From the NCBI RefSeq assembly GCF_014218295.1, contig NZ_AP023287.1:4898001-4962000 (forward strand): a DNA stretch of 64,000 bases, in the 5' to 3' direction. The translations under genes were made by a program, and so were the position numbers. This DNA is from Mycolicibacterium litorale (GTDB lineage Bacteria; Actinomycetota; Actinomycetes; Mycobacteriales; Mycobacteriaceae). The notes below the pieces were generated by a model, which saw only the letters and a program-made list of their open reading frames with translations, did not search any database and was not told the origin of the DNA. Below are positions 31,190 to 38,868 of this stretch, one piece after another; position 1 is the first letter of the stretch; each line of letters starts with the position of its first letter.

Positions 31190-32377
31190 ATGTTCATCGT
31201 CATCCTCACCGCGCTCCTGACCCTCATCCACCTCTATCTGTGGAAGCGGCTGGTCGCCGACACCACCCGGCCCGGGCGCACCCGTCGGCTCCTGACCGTC
31301 GCGCTCGTCGGCTGCCTGGCGCTGCTGCTGGCGGCGCTGCTGCTGCCGCGGTCGGTCGGCGTGCGGGAGGCGGCCTGGTTGGCGTGGCCGGGTTACGTCT
31401 GGTTCGCGCTGGCCGCCTACCTGATGCTGGCGCTGCTGGTGCTGGAGCCGGCCCGGCTGCTGTTCCGCCGGTGGGTGCGACGCGCGCCGGCCCGCGACGC
31501 CGCGACCGTCACCGGCGGGCCGGCCGCACCGTCGGCCGAGGTGAACCGGCGCCTGTTCCTCGCCCGCGCCGGGGCGGCCGCCGCAGGCGCCGCGTCGGTG
31601 GGCCTGGTCGGCTACGGCATGGCCACCGCCGTGGGTCCGCCGAACCTGCTGACGGTGCCGGTGCGGCTGCGTCGTCTCGACCCCGCGTTCACCGGCTTCC
31701 GCATCGCTGTCGTCTCCGACATCCACCTGGGACCGCTGGCCGGACGCGCCCACACCGAACGGATCGTGCGCATGATCAACGAGGCGGGCCCCGATCTCGT
31801 CGCGATCGTCGGCGACGTGGTCGACGGCACGGTCGCGGAGCTCGGCTCGGCCGCCGAACCGCTGCGTGACCTCAGCGCACCCGAGGGCACCTTCTTCGTC
31901 ACCGGCAACCACGAGTACTTCGTCGACGACCCGCTGTCGTGGCTGCACGAGATGGAACGGCTCGGCGTGCAACCGCTGCGCAACGAGAACACCGCGATCC
32001 GGCGCGGCGGTGCGGCCTTCGGCCTGGCCGGCGTCAACGACCTCGCGGGCGCCCGGCACGACGACGCACCGGATTTCGACCGGGCGCTGGCGTCGCTCGA
32101 CGGGTCGCGGCCGACGGTGTTGCTGGCGCACCAGCCGGTGATGGTGTCCGAGGCCGCCGCCCGCGGTGTGGACCTCCAACTTTCCGGGCATACGCACGGC
32201 GGGCAGATGTGGCCCTTCCACTACGCCGTCCGCGCGGTGCAACCCGCGCTGGCCGGGCTGTCCACGGTGGACGACACCCAGCTGTACGTGAGCCGGGGCG
32301 CGGGTTTCTGGGGGCCGCCGGTGCGAATCGGCGCCCCACCGGACATCACTGTGCTGTCGTTGAGTCCCGACGCCTGA
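31190..32377 (+). CDS. Membrane-anchored metallophosphoesterase (YkuE/YaeI-like)
   Basis: A 395-residue protein. Three hydrophobic segments cover residues about 1-95 (FIVILTALLTLIHLYLW; VALVGCLALLLAALLLP; YVWFALAAYLMLALLVL), followed by an internal twin-arginine-like RRLFLARAGAAAAG near residue 123 and another hydrophobic stretch. The calcineurin-like domain has the metal-binding set VVSDIHLG, GDVVDG, GNHEYF, and GHTHGGQMW. Two-metal phosphoesterase; relatives hydrolyse UDP-diacylglucosamine or phospholipid-like substrates, but the target here is unknown. ATG 31190 is one base past the allantoicase-remnant stop, implying translational coupling. Confidence 0.9.
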   Translation: MFIVILTALLTLIHLYLWKRLVADTTRPGRTRRLLTVALVGCLALLLAALLLPRSVGVREAAWLAWPGYVWFALAAYLMLALLVLEPARLLFRRWVRRAPARDAATVTGGPAAPSAEVNRRLFLARAGAAAAGAASVGLVGYGMATAVGPPNLLTVPVRLRRLDPAFTGFRIAVVSDIHLGPLAGRAHTERIVRMINEAGPDLVAIVGDVVDGTVAELGSAAEPLRDLSAPEGTFFVTGNHEYFVDDPLSWLHEMERLGVQPLRNENTAIRRGGAAFGLAGVNDLAGARHDDAPDFDRALASLDGSRPTVLLAHQPVMVSEAAARGVDLQLSGHTHGGQMWPFHYAVRAVQPALAGLSTVDDTQLYVSRGAGFWGPPVRIGAPPDITVLSLSPDA

Positions 32378-32396
32378 CGCCGCACGAGGAGGTCGC

Positions 32397-33092
32397 ATGT
32401 CCGACGCACCAGAACCCGCGGTGGTCGCGCGCGGCCTCACGGTCTCCGGTCCCTGGGGGCCGGTCTACGGCCCGGTCGACCTGGACATCGACGCCGGCGG
32501 GGTGACGGTGCTGGTGTGTCCGGCGGGCACCGGGCGCACCGCGCTGCTGATGACCCTGGCCGGGCGGATGCGACCGCAGCGGGGAACGCTGTCGGTGTTC
32601 GGGGTGACCGACCCGCGACGGATCTTCCGGATGTCCGCCATCGCCGGCATCGACGAACTCGACCAGGTCGCCGAATCGGTGACCGTGCGCGACGCGCTCA
32701 CCGAGCAGCTGCGGTGGAACGCCCGCTGGTACCGGTTCGTCCGCCGTGCCGGCGCCGCGGATCTGCGGGCCGTGTGCGCGCCGGTGTTCGGTGACCTGCC
32801 GTTGCCGCCGCTCACCGAGTACGTCGAGGAACTCTCCGAGCTCGACCGGCTGCTGCTGCGCATCGCCCTGGCCAACACCGCCCGGCCGCCGCTGCTGGTG
32901 GTCGGCAACCTCGACTACGTCACCAGCGACCACAACCGAGACCTGTTGCTGCAGCGTCTCATCGAACTCGGCCGGGCGCAGACCGTCGTCACCGCCACCG
33001 TCAACGGCGTCACCAGCGATGCGGTGCGCGCGCAGATCGCCGTCGACAACACCTCCCGGGCCGCCCTCGTGCACGGCCAGAAAGGCGAATGA
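32397..33092 (+). CDS. Degenerate ABC transporter ATPase subunit
   Basis: A 231-residue protein with the overall plan of an ABC nucleotide-binding domain but altered motifs. Walker A reads CPAGTGRTALL (Pro for the first Gly, Arg for the invariant Lys). The signature position reads ELSELDRLLLRIALAN instead of LSGGQ. Walker B reads LLVVGNLDYVTSDHN without the usual Asp-Glu pair. ATP hydrolysis is therefore doubtful. The ATGA overlap with the following YhgE-type permease says the two work together, perhaps with the ATPase-like protein as a structural or regulatory partner. Start ATG 32397 after a GAGGAGG-like site. Confidence 0.85.
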   Translation: MSDAPEPAVVARGLTVSGPWGPVYGPVDLDIDAGGVTVLVCPAGTGRTALLMTLAGRMRPQRGTLSVFGVTDPRRIFRMSAIAGIDELDQVAESVTVRDALTEQLRWNARWYRFVRRAGAADLRAVCAPVFGDLPLPPLTEYVEELSELDRLLLRIALANTARPPLLVVGNLDYVTSDHNRDLLLQRLIELGRAQTVVTATVNGVTSDAVRAQIAVDNTSRAALVHGQKGE

Positions 33093-35101
33093 CCATGCTG
33101 GCCGGGATGTCCCTCGGGACCGACATCAAGCGCTACTCCCGCGGGACGCTGCCCCGCATCGCCCTCGTGACGATCGTGCTCATGCCGCTGCTGTACGGCG
33201 CGATGTACCTGTGGGCGTTCTGGAATCCGTTCGCAGAGGTGAACCGGCTGCCGGTGGCGCTGGTCAACGAGGACCAGGGCGCGGAAACGGGAGGCCGCCA
33301 CGTCAACGCCGGCGACCAGGTGGCGGGCACGCTGATGGCCTCCGGGGAGCTCGACCTGCATCCGATGTCGGCCGAGGAGGCCGCCAAGGGCGTCGACGAC
33401 GGCCGCTACTACTTCAGCATCACGATCCCGGCGGACTTCAGCGCAGCCGTCGCCTCCCCGTCTGGTGACCAGCCACGGAGCGCGAAGTTGCGGTTCACCT
33501 TCAACAACACCAACAACTACCTGGCGTCGATCATCGGCCAGAACGCCGCCCGCGAGGTGGCCAGCCAGGTCGACGCGGCGATCGGCAGGCAGACGGTCGG
33601 GCAGGTGCTCGAGGGCGTCGAGGACGCCGGAGCCGGTCTGCGCCGGGCTGCCGACGGCGCCGACCAGTTGCGCGACGGTCTGGTGCGGGCCGACGACGGC
33701 GCCCACCGGCTGGCCTCCGGATCCGCCGAGCTGTCAAGGGGTCTGGAGACCGCCCGCGACGGGTCGGCGACGCTGGCCGCCGGGGCCGAGGAACTGTCCA
33801 CGGGGATCAGCACGGCGACCGATCCGCTGCTCACCGTGCTGGACCGGGTCGGCGGTCTGGGACTCGACCCCGACGAGGTCGGCCTGCTGGCATCCGATGT
33901 GAGCGGCCTGGTGCGGTCGGTCACCGACCGCGTCGCCTCGCTGAACATCGACCAGGCACAGGCGGCCGTCATCGTCGACCAGGTCGTCGGTTTCCTGCGG
34001 GCCAGTCCGGACCCGACGCTGCGCGCACTCGGAGACACCCTGGCCGGCGCCCAGCGGCTGCTGCGGGCGCAGAACGCCGACCCCACCACCGACCAGGGCC
34101 TGATCACGTTGCGGGACAAGGCCGCCCAGCTCGAGGCCGAATTCGGCGACCCCAACAGCTCGCTGCGGACCTTCCTGACCAGGGCGCTGACCGGCGGGCT
34201 GCGCGCCGACGTCGAACGCCTGCGCGACGGCGCCGCCCAATTGAGCAGTGGTGCAGACCAACTCAACAGCGGGCTGGTCGAACTGGCCGGCGGTGGCCGT
34301 CAGGTGTCGCAGGGTGCGGCCACGCTGGCCGACGGCACCGGTCAGCTGCGCGACGGCAGCGTGGAACTCGCCACCGGTCTGCGCGACGGTGCGGCGCAGG
34401 TGCCGCAGTGGACGGAGCGGCAGCGCACCGAGGTCGCCCAGACCCTCGCCCAACCGGTGGCCGTCGACCAGATCGTGGAGAATCCGGCGCCGACGTTCGG
34501 CACGGGCTTCGCGCCGTTCTTCCTTCCGCTGGCGTTGTTCATCGGTGCGCTGATCATCTGGATGCTGCTGACCCCGTTGCAGTCCCGGCCGATCGTCAAC
34601 GGTCTCGGCGCGCTGCGGGTGGTGCTCGCCTCGTACTGGCCGGCGCTGCTGATCGCGTTCTGTCAGGTGATCGTGATGTACGTCGTCGTGCACTTCGGGG
34701 TGGGGTTGAAAGCCACGCACGCACTGGGCACGGTCCTGTTCCTGATGTTGGTGGCGGCGGCGTTCCTCGCGCTGATCCAGGCCTTCAACGCCCTGTTCGG
34801 GGTGGCGGTGGGCCGGGTGGTGACACTGGCGTTCCTGATGTTCCAGCTGGTGTCGGCGGGCGGGATCTATCCGGTGGAGACGACGCCGAGGCCGTTCCAG
34901 GTGCTGCACGTGGTCGACCCGATGACCTACGCGGTGAATGGGTTGCGCCAGTTGACCGTCGGCGGCGTCGACGGTCGGCTGTGGGTGGCGGTGGCGGTGC
35001 TGTCCGGCATCCTGGTGGTGGCGCTGGCGGCCAGTTCGTGGGCGGCGCGGCGCAACCGGCAGTACACGGTGGAACGGCTCAAACCACCGATCGAGGTGTG
35101 A
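33089..35101 (+). CDS. YhgE/Pip-type ABC-2 membrane protein
   Basis: A 670-residue protein. A first membrane helix near residues 25-45 (LPRIALVTIVLMPLLYGAMY) is followed by a 440-residue external domain full of heptad-like repeats (ADGADQLRDGLVRADDGAHR; LSSGADQLNSGLVELAGGGR). The C-terminal third has five membrane helices (FFLPLALFIGALIIWMLL and later). This is the YhgE/Pip arrangement of ABC-2-like exporters, related to phage-infection protein and to type VII-linked YueB/EsaA in Gram-positives. Cargo unknown. Start ATG 33089 overlaps the ATPase-like gene stop. It is followed by a TetR remnant that may once have regulated it. Confidence 0.88.
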   Translation: MTMLAGMSLGTDIKRYSRGTLPRIALVTIVLMPLLYGAMYLWAFWNPFAEVNRLPVALVNEDQGAETGGRHVNAGDQVAGTLMASGELDLHPMSAEEAAKGVDDGRYYFSITIPADFSAAVASPSGDQPRSAKLRFTFNNTNNYLASIIGQNAAREVASQVDAAIGRQTVGQVLEGVEDAGAGLRRAADGADQLRDGLVRADDGAHRLASGSAELSRGLETARDGSATLAAGAEELSTGISTATDPLLTVLDRVGGLGLDPDEVGLLASDVSGLVRSVTDRVASLNIDQAQAAVIVDQVVGFLRASPDPTLRALGDTLAGAQRLLRAQNADPTTDQGLITLRDKAAQLEAEFGDPNSSLRTFLTRALTGGLRADVERLRDGAAQLSSGADQLNSGLVELAGGGRQVSQGAATLADGTGQLRDGSVELATGLRDGAAQVPQWTERQRTEVAQTLAQPVAVDQIVENPAPTFGTGFAPFFLPLALFIGALIIWMLLTPLQSRPIVNGLGALRVVLASYWPALLIAFCQVIVMYVVVHFGVGLKATHALGTVLFLMLVAAAFLALIQAFNALFGVAVGRVVTLAFLMFQLVSAGGIYPVETTPRPFQVLHVVDPMTYAVNGLRQLTVGGVDGRLWVAVAVLSGILVVALAASSWAARRNRQYTVERLKPPIEV

Positions 35102-35111
35102 GTCGGTCGTC

Positions 35112-35473
35112 ATGTACGGCACCTCGGCGAAGTCGCTGAACCGGCACCACACCGCCGTCATGACCACCGGAAACAGCAGCGACGCCGGCGAATTCGCGGT
35201 GTCGTTCGAAGCGCTCCTCGACGTGGTCGGCCGGATGATCGAGGCGGGGCGCATCCGCGACGACGGCGTGTCGGTCGTCGCCGGACGGCTGTGGAGCCTC
35301 ACGCACGGCGCCGTGCTGCTCGAGATCGCCGGGTTCTTCGGGCACGACGCTCACGGCCTCACCCAGATCCTCGCCCCGGCGTTTTCGACACCGTTGTCGG
35401 CATGGGCGCCGGCCGCGACAGGATCGACCACTCGATGGAGAAGGCGCTGCAGACGCTGTCCGGCGCCTTGTGA
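35112..35473 (+). pseudogene. TetR-family regulator remnant (no HTH, frameshifted C-terminus)
   Basis: From 35112 the text MYGTSAKSLNRHH through GRLWSLTHGAVLLEIAGFFG is a TetR C-terminal ligand-binding (WHG-type) domain. The N-terminal helix-turn-helix is absent: upstream is the YhgE gene end and no HTH is seen in any frame. Near 35382-35386 (TTTT run) the reading shifts; the natural continuation (DTVVGMGAGRDRIDHSMEKA, stop at 35471-35473) lies in another frame. So it has lost its 5' part and carries a frameshift. A sequencing slip at the T-run could explain the shift but not the missing HTH. Ends just before the convergent aldehyde dehydrogenase stop. Confidence 0.75.
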
Positions 35474-37069
35474 TCACCGTCTGGTGAGCTCGCCGTCGAT
35501 CCGCCGCCACAGCCGGTCGGGGTTGCCGTCGGCGAGGGCGCTGGGCAGCAGCGACGCCGGCGCGTTCTGGTAGCAGACCGGGCGCAGGAACCGTTCGATG
35601 GCCCGCGACCCGACCGACGTGGTGCGCGGATCGGAGGTCGCGGGGAACGGTCCGCCGTGCACCATCGCGTGGGTCACCTCGACGCCGGTCGGCCAGCCGT
35701 TGAACAGGATCCGGCCGGCTTTTAGTTCGAGGATCGGCAGCAGTTCGGCCGCCAGATCGTGGTCGGATTCGTCGACGTGCAGGGTGGCGGTCAGCTGCCC
35801 CTCGAGGTTGGCGGCGACCGTCGCCATCTCGGCGGTATCGGCACAGCGGACGATCAGGCTCGACGCGCCGAACACCTCGGCCTGCAGGGTCGGCGAGCCG
35901 AGCAGACTGACCGCGTCGGTGCCGAACAGTGCCGCCCGGCACGACACGGCGGCGGTGCCGTCGGCGGAGCCGCGGGCCACGAGTGTGGCCGCACCGGCCA
36001 GCGCGTCGACCCCCCTGCGGTAGTTCTCGGCGATCCCCGGCGTCAGCATCGCCGTGGCGGTCTGCCCCGAGAGCGCCTCGGCGGCAGCGGCGACGAAGGC
36101 GTCGAGGTCGGGTCCGTCCACGGCGACGACGAGGCCCGGGTTCGTGCAGAACTGGCCCGAGCCCATGGTGAGTGACCCGACGAAGGCGCGCCCCAGCTCC
36201 GCTGCCCGGTCGGCGAGCGCGCCGCCCAGCAGGAAGACGGGGTTGACCGAACTCATCTCCGCGTAGACCGGTATCGGCTCGCTCCTGCGGGCCGCGGCCG
36301 CGGCGAGGGCGAGCCCGCCCGCCCGCGAGCCGGTGAACCCGACCGCCTTGATCCGCGGGTCGGTGACCAGCGTGACACCGAGTTCCTGGCCGACGTTGAG
36401 CAGCGAGAAGGTGCCCGCGGGGAGCCCGGCGGCCGCCACCGCATCGGTGATCACCCGGCCCACCAGTTCCGAGGTGCCCGGGTGGGCGTCGTGCGCCTTG
36501 ACGACGACGGGACACCCCGCGGCCAGCGCCGACGCCGTATCGCCACCGGCGACCGAGAAGGCCAGCGGGAAGTTGCTCGCACCGAAGACCGCGACCGGGC
36601 CCAGGGGAACCGCGCGCTGGCGCAGGTCCGGGCGCGGCAGCGGCGTGCGTTCCGGCAGCGCGGGGTCGATGCGCGCACCGTTCCAGCTGCCCTCGCGCAG
36701 CACGGCGGCGAACAACCGCAGCTGCGCGCAGGTGCGGCCCACCTCGCTGGTCAGGCGCGCGTGCGGCAGCCCCGATTCGGCGTGGGCGCGGCCGACGAGG
36801 ACATCGGTGGCCGCCGCGACACCGTCGGCGATCGCCTCGAGGAAGCTCGCACGCACCTCCGCGGGTGTGCCGCGGTAGGGCCCGAACGCCTCGGCGGCCG
36901 CCGCGCAGGCCGCCACGACGTGCGAAGCGTCCCCGTAGTGGTACGCCGGTTCCAGTTCGGTGCCGGTGCTCGGGTCGAAACCGCGGACCGCCGGTCCGTC
37001 GCCGCGCACGGCGGCTCCGGCGATGAGCATGTCCCCGGTCGGTTCGGTCTGCGACGGCGGCGGTGTCAT
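35474..37069 (-). CDS. Aldehyde dehydrogenase, alpha-ketoglutarate semialdehyde (KGSADH)-like
   Basis: A 531-residue NAD(P)-dependent aldehyde dehydrogenase. Cofactor region VAVFGASNFPLAFSVAGGDT, FTGSRAGG loop, catalytic Glu in VYAEMSSVNPVFLLGGAL and catalytic Cys in MGSGQFCTNPGLVV are all present. This domain plan (GxxNxP, EMSSVNP, GQFCTNPG) is that of ketoglutarate-semialdehyde dehydrogenases of sugar-acid and hydroxyproline breakdown. No partner pathway genes are next to it, so the substrate is open. Start ATG 37069; an in-frame ATG at 37030 fits the family start as well. It ends convergent with the TetR remnant. Confidence 0.9.
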   Translation of the reverse strand: MTPPPSQTEPTGDMLIAGAAVRGDGPAVRGFDPSTGTELEPAYHYGDASHVVAACAAAAEAFGPYRGTPAEVRASFLEAIADGVAAATDVLVGRAHAESGLPHARLTSEVGRTCAQLRLFAAVLREGSWNGARIDPALPERTPLPRPDLRQRAVPLGPVAVFGASNFPLAFSVAGGDTASALAAGCPVVVKAHDAHPGTSELVGRVITDAVAAAGLPAGTFSLLNVGQELGVTLVTDPRIKAVGFTGSRAGGLALAAAAARRSEPIPVYAEMSSVNPVFLLGGALADRAAELGRAFVGSLTMGSGQFCTNPGLVVAVDGPDLDAFVAAAAEALSGQTATAMLTPGIAENYRRGVDALAGAATLVARGSADGTAAVSCRAALFGTDAVSLLGSPTLQAEVFGASSLIVRCADTAEMATVAANLEGQLTATLHVDESDHDLAAELLPILELKAGRILFNGWPTGVEVTHAMVHGGPFPATSDPRTTSVGSRAIERFLRPVCYQNAPASLLPSALADGNPDRLWRRIDGELTRR

Positions 37070-37113
37070 ACCTGCACGCTAGGCCGCCGGGCCGGTGGCC
37101 TCGGCGGCCGGGG

Positions 37114-37524
37114 TTACGACGCCTGCGGCTGATCGCGTGCGGCCAGCCGGGCCAGCACGTCGCGGCCCAGTGCCCGCAGATCCTGGCGCGGGCCCGCGGC
37201 GAGCAGGGTGACGCCGTCGGCGACGTCGGCCATCTCGATGTCGGCGATCAGACCGGCCAGCCCGTCGACGGTGCCGGCGTACCTGACCGTCTCGTCGGCG
37301 TCGGACACGGCGGCGAACGCCGAGCGCGCCGAACGGAAGTCGGCGCCCACCGACACCGTCACATCGAGGATGACCGCGACGTCCTCGGCCCCCGCCCGGA
37401 TCCGCGCCCTGGCGCGCCGCGCCTGCTGCAGGTCGGGCGCGGACACCCGAACCGCATGACGGTCGCCGTCGGTCAACTCGTCCCACTCACCACGATCCGC
37501 CACGAATAGCCGCACCGCAGTCAC
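37114..37524 (-). CDS. Short luciferase-like domain protein, possibly a truncated oxidoreductase
   Basis: A 136-residue protein. The last 50 residues (AGTVDGLAGLIADIEMADVA, then VTLLAAGPRQDLRALGRDVL) resemble the C-terminal end of luciferase-like flavin/F420 oxidoreductases, where a GTPEEVA-type motif precedes the final barrel strands. The conserved N-terminal half of that fold is missing, although the frame has a clean start (ATG 37524) and stop. It is either a reduced domain with another role or a decayed gene that kept its frame. No catalytic residue can be named. It stands alone between the aldehyde dehydrogenase and terC. Confidence 0.6.
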   Translation of the reverse strand: MTAVRLFVADRGEWDELTDGDRHAVRVSAPDLQQARRARARIRAGAEDVAVILDVTVSVGADFRSARSAFAAVSDADETVRYAGTVDGLAGLIADIEMADVADGVTLLAAGPRQDLRALGRDVLARLAARDQPQAS

Positions 37525-37560
37525 GGTAGGCGCTCGACGACGACCTGTCGAAAGTTGCGA

Positions 37561-38589
37561 TCAGTGGGAGTCGAACGACTTCCTGTCGCCTTCCTCGATC
37601 TTGCGCTGCGCCTCGTCCACCTCGTCGGCGCTCTTGCCGCGGGTCTTCATCAGGCTCAGCACCGTCGTGATGACGAGCGTGACGACGATGACGCCCAGGC
37701 TGAGCAGGGTCGGGATCTCCGGCACCGGTACGTGTTCACCGCCGTTGATGAACGGCAGCTCGTTCTCGTGCAGCGCGTGCAGGAACAGCTTCACGCCGAT
37801 GAACAGCAGGATGAACGCCAAACCCTGCGACAGGTACACCAGCCGCTTGAGCAGACCGCCGAGCAGGAAGAACAGCTGCCGCAGACCCATCAGCGCGAAC
37901 ACGTTGGCCGTGAACACCAGATACGGTTCCTGCGTCAGGCCGAAGATCGCCGGAATCGAGTCCAGCGCGAAGATCAGGTCGGTGGTGCCCAGCGCCACGA
38001 TCACCAGGAACATCGGCGTCATCAGCCGCTTGCCGTCCTGTTTGATCCACAGCTTCAGGCCGTCCCACTTGTCGGTCAGCGTGAGGTGGTTGCGGGCGAA
38101 CTTGACGACCGCGTTGTCACCGTCGTCGTCGTGGCCGGTGTCGCGGGCCAGGTTCCACGCGGTGTACACGAGGAACAGGCCGAAGATGTAGAACACCCAG
38201 GAGAACTGGTTGATCGCGACCGCGCCCAGCGCGATGAAGATGCCGCGGAAGATCAGGGCCAGGATGATGCCCACCATCAGCGCTTCCTGCTGGTACTTCT
38301 TGGGCACGTTGAAGCTGGCCATGATGATGATGAAGATGAACAGGTTGTCGACCGACAGGCTGTACTCGGTCAGCCAGCCGGCGAAGAACTCCAGTCCGTA
38401 GTCCCCGCCGTGGAACACCCACACCCAGATCCCGAACGCGACGGCCAGCGACACATACACCGACAGCGCGATCGAGCACTCCTTCATCGAGGGCTCGTGC
38501 GGGCGCCGGGCGATGGCCACCACGTCGAACAGCAGCACCGCCACCGTGACGGCGATGGTGATGCCCCATTCCAGGGCGGAAACGTTCAC
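37561..38589 (-). CDS. TerC/Alx-family membrane protein (probable Mn2+ handling)
   Basis: A 342-residue protein with about nine membrane helices. TerC signatures: EYSLSVDNLFIFIIIMASFNVP with the conserved Asp-Asn, FRGIFIALGAVAI, and the second half-repeat DLIFALDSIPAIFGLTQEPYLVFTANVFALMGLRQ (quoted in two parts here; see residues about 205-240). The paired acidic residues in the two halves are thought to bind metal. Relatives (Alx, YceF, MeeF/Y) export manganese or load it onto secreted enzymes. Start GTG 38589 with an exact CCGGAGG Shine-Dalgarno eight bases ahead. A yybP-ykoY element in the leader supports manganese control. C-terminal tail is charged and cytoplasmic. Confidence 0.92.
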   Translation of the reverse strand: MNVSALEWGITIAVTVAVLLFDVVAIARRPHEPSMKECSIALSVYVSLAVAFGIWVWVFHGGDYGLEFFAGWLTEYSLSVDNLFIFIIIMASFNVPKKYQQEALMVGIILALIFRGIFIALGAVAINQFSWVFYIFGLFLVYTAWNLARDTGHDDDGDNAVVKFARNHLTLTDKWDGLKLWIKQDGKRLMTPMFLVIVALGTTDLIFALDSIPAIFGLTQEPYLVFTANVFALMGLRQLFFLLGGLLKRLVYLSQGLAFILLFIGVKLFLHALHENELPFINGGEHVPVPEIPTLLSLGVIVVTLVITTVLSLMKTRGKSADEVDEAQRKIEEGDRKSFDSH

Positions 38590-38597
38590 TCGATATA

Positions 38598-38604
38598 CCT
38601 CCGG
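38598..38604 (-). promoter_or_regulatory. Shine-Dalgarno of terC, complementary to the riboswitch P1 strand
   Basis: CCGGAGG on the minus strand, eight bases before GTG 38589. It is identical to the 5' strand of the riboswitch closing stem (38719-38725), so the 3' stem strand CCTCCGG (38617-38623) can pair either with that strand or with this ribosome site, leaving a 12-base loop. Confidence 0.75.
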
Positions 38605-38616
38605 TCGTCGAACACG

Positions 38617-38725
38617 CCGGAGGTCTCTTCCGCCGACGTGCGATACGACGTCGGCCCGCAGCACCGGCCGGCCAGTGATGGACGACGTAGTGACGACACC
38701 GCGGCGAAGGAATACTCCCCTCCGG
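38617..38725 (-). promoter_or_regulatory. yybP-ykoY (Mn2+) riboswitch in the terC leader
   Basis: On the minus strand the element opens with CCGGAGGGGAGTATT, containing the GGGGAGTA core of the family, and closes with GGAAGAGACCTCCGG, containing the conserved GAGACC-like half. The closing stem is a perfect 7-bp pair (38725-38719 with 38623-38617). In between lies a long hairpin arm with ACGTCGTATCGCACGT-type inner pairing. yybP-ykoY RNAs bind Mn2+ and commonly precede terC/alx genes. The 3' stem strand can instead sequester the ribosome site, which predicts that manganese binding turns translation on. Found by eye; the covariance model was not run. Confidence 0.82.
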
Positions 38726-38868
38726 AGCCGATTGTGCCCGGCCGTCGCCGGCGGAGCCAATCGGGGTCCGATAAAGCTTCCCGGCGGGGAGTACCCGCCT
38801 TGACCCAATTGTCACCTCCCGGCGCCCGCGCCGTGCCGTTCGGCGGGGGTGCCGCTTAGTACTTTGAT

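Noticed and set aside
31136..32440. Minus-strand 434-codon frame opposite the metallophosphoesterase
   Set aside because: Antisense shadow of a gene with a complete two-metal motif set.
35112..35573. Intact TetR regulator of 153 residues
   Set aside because: After the T-run the frame gives Arg-rich nonsense, while the natural TetR ending is in another frame; the HTH is also missing.
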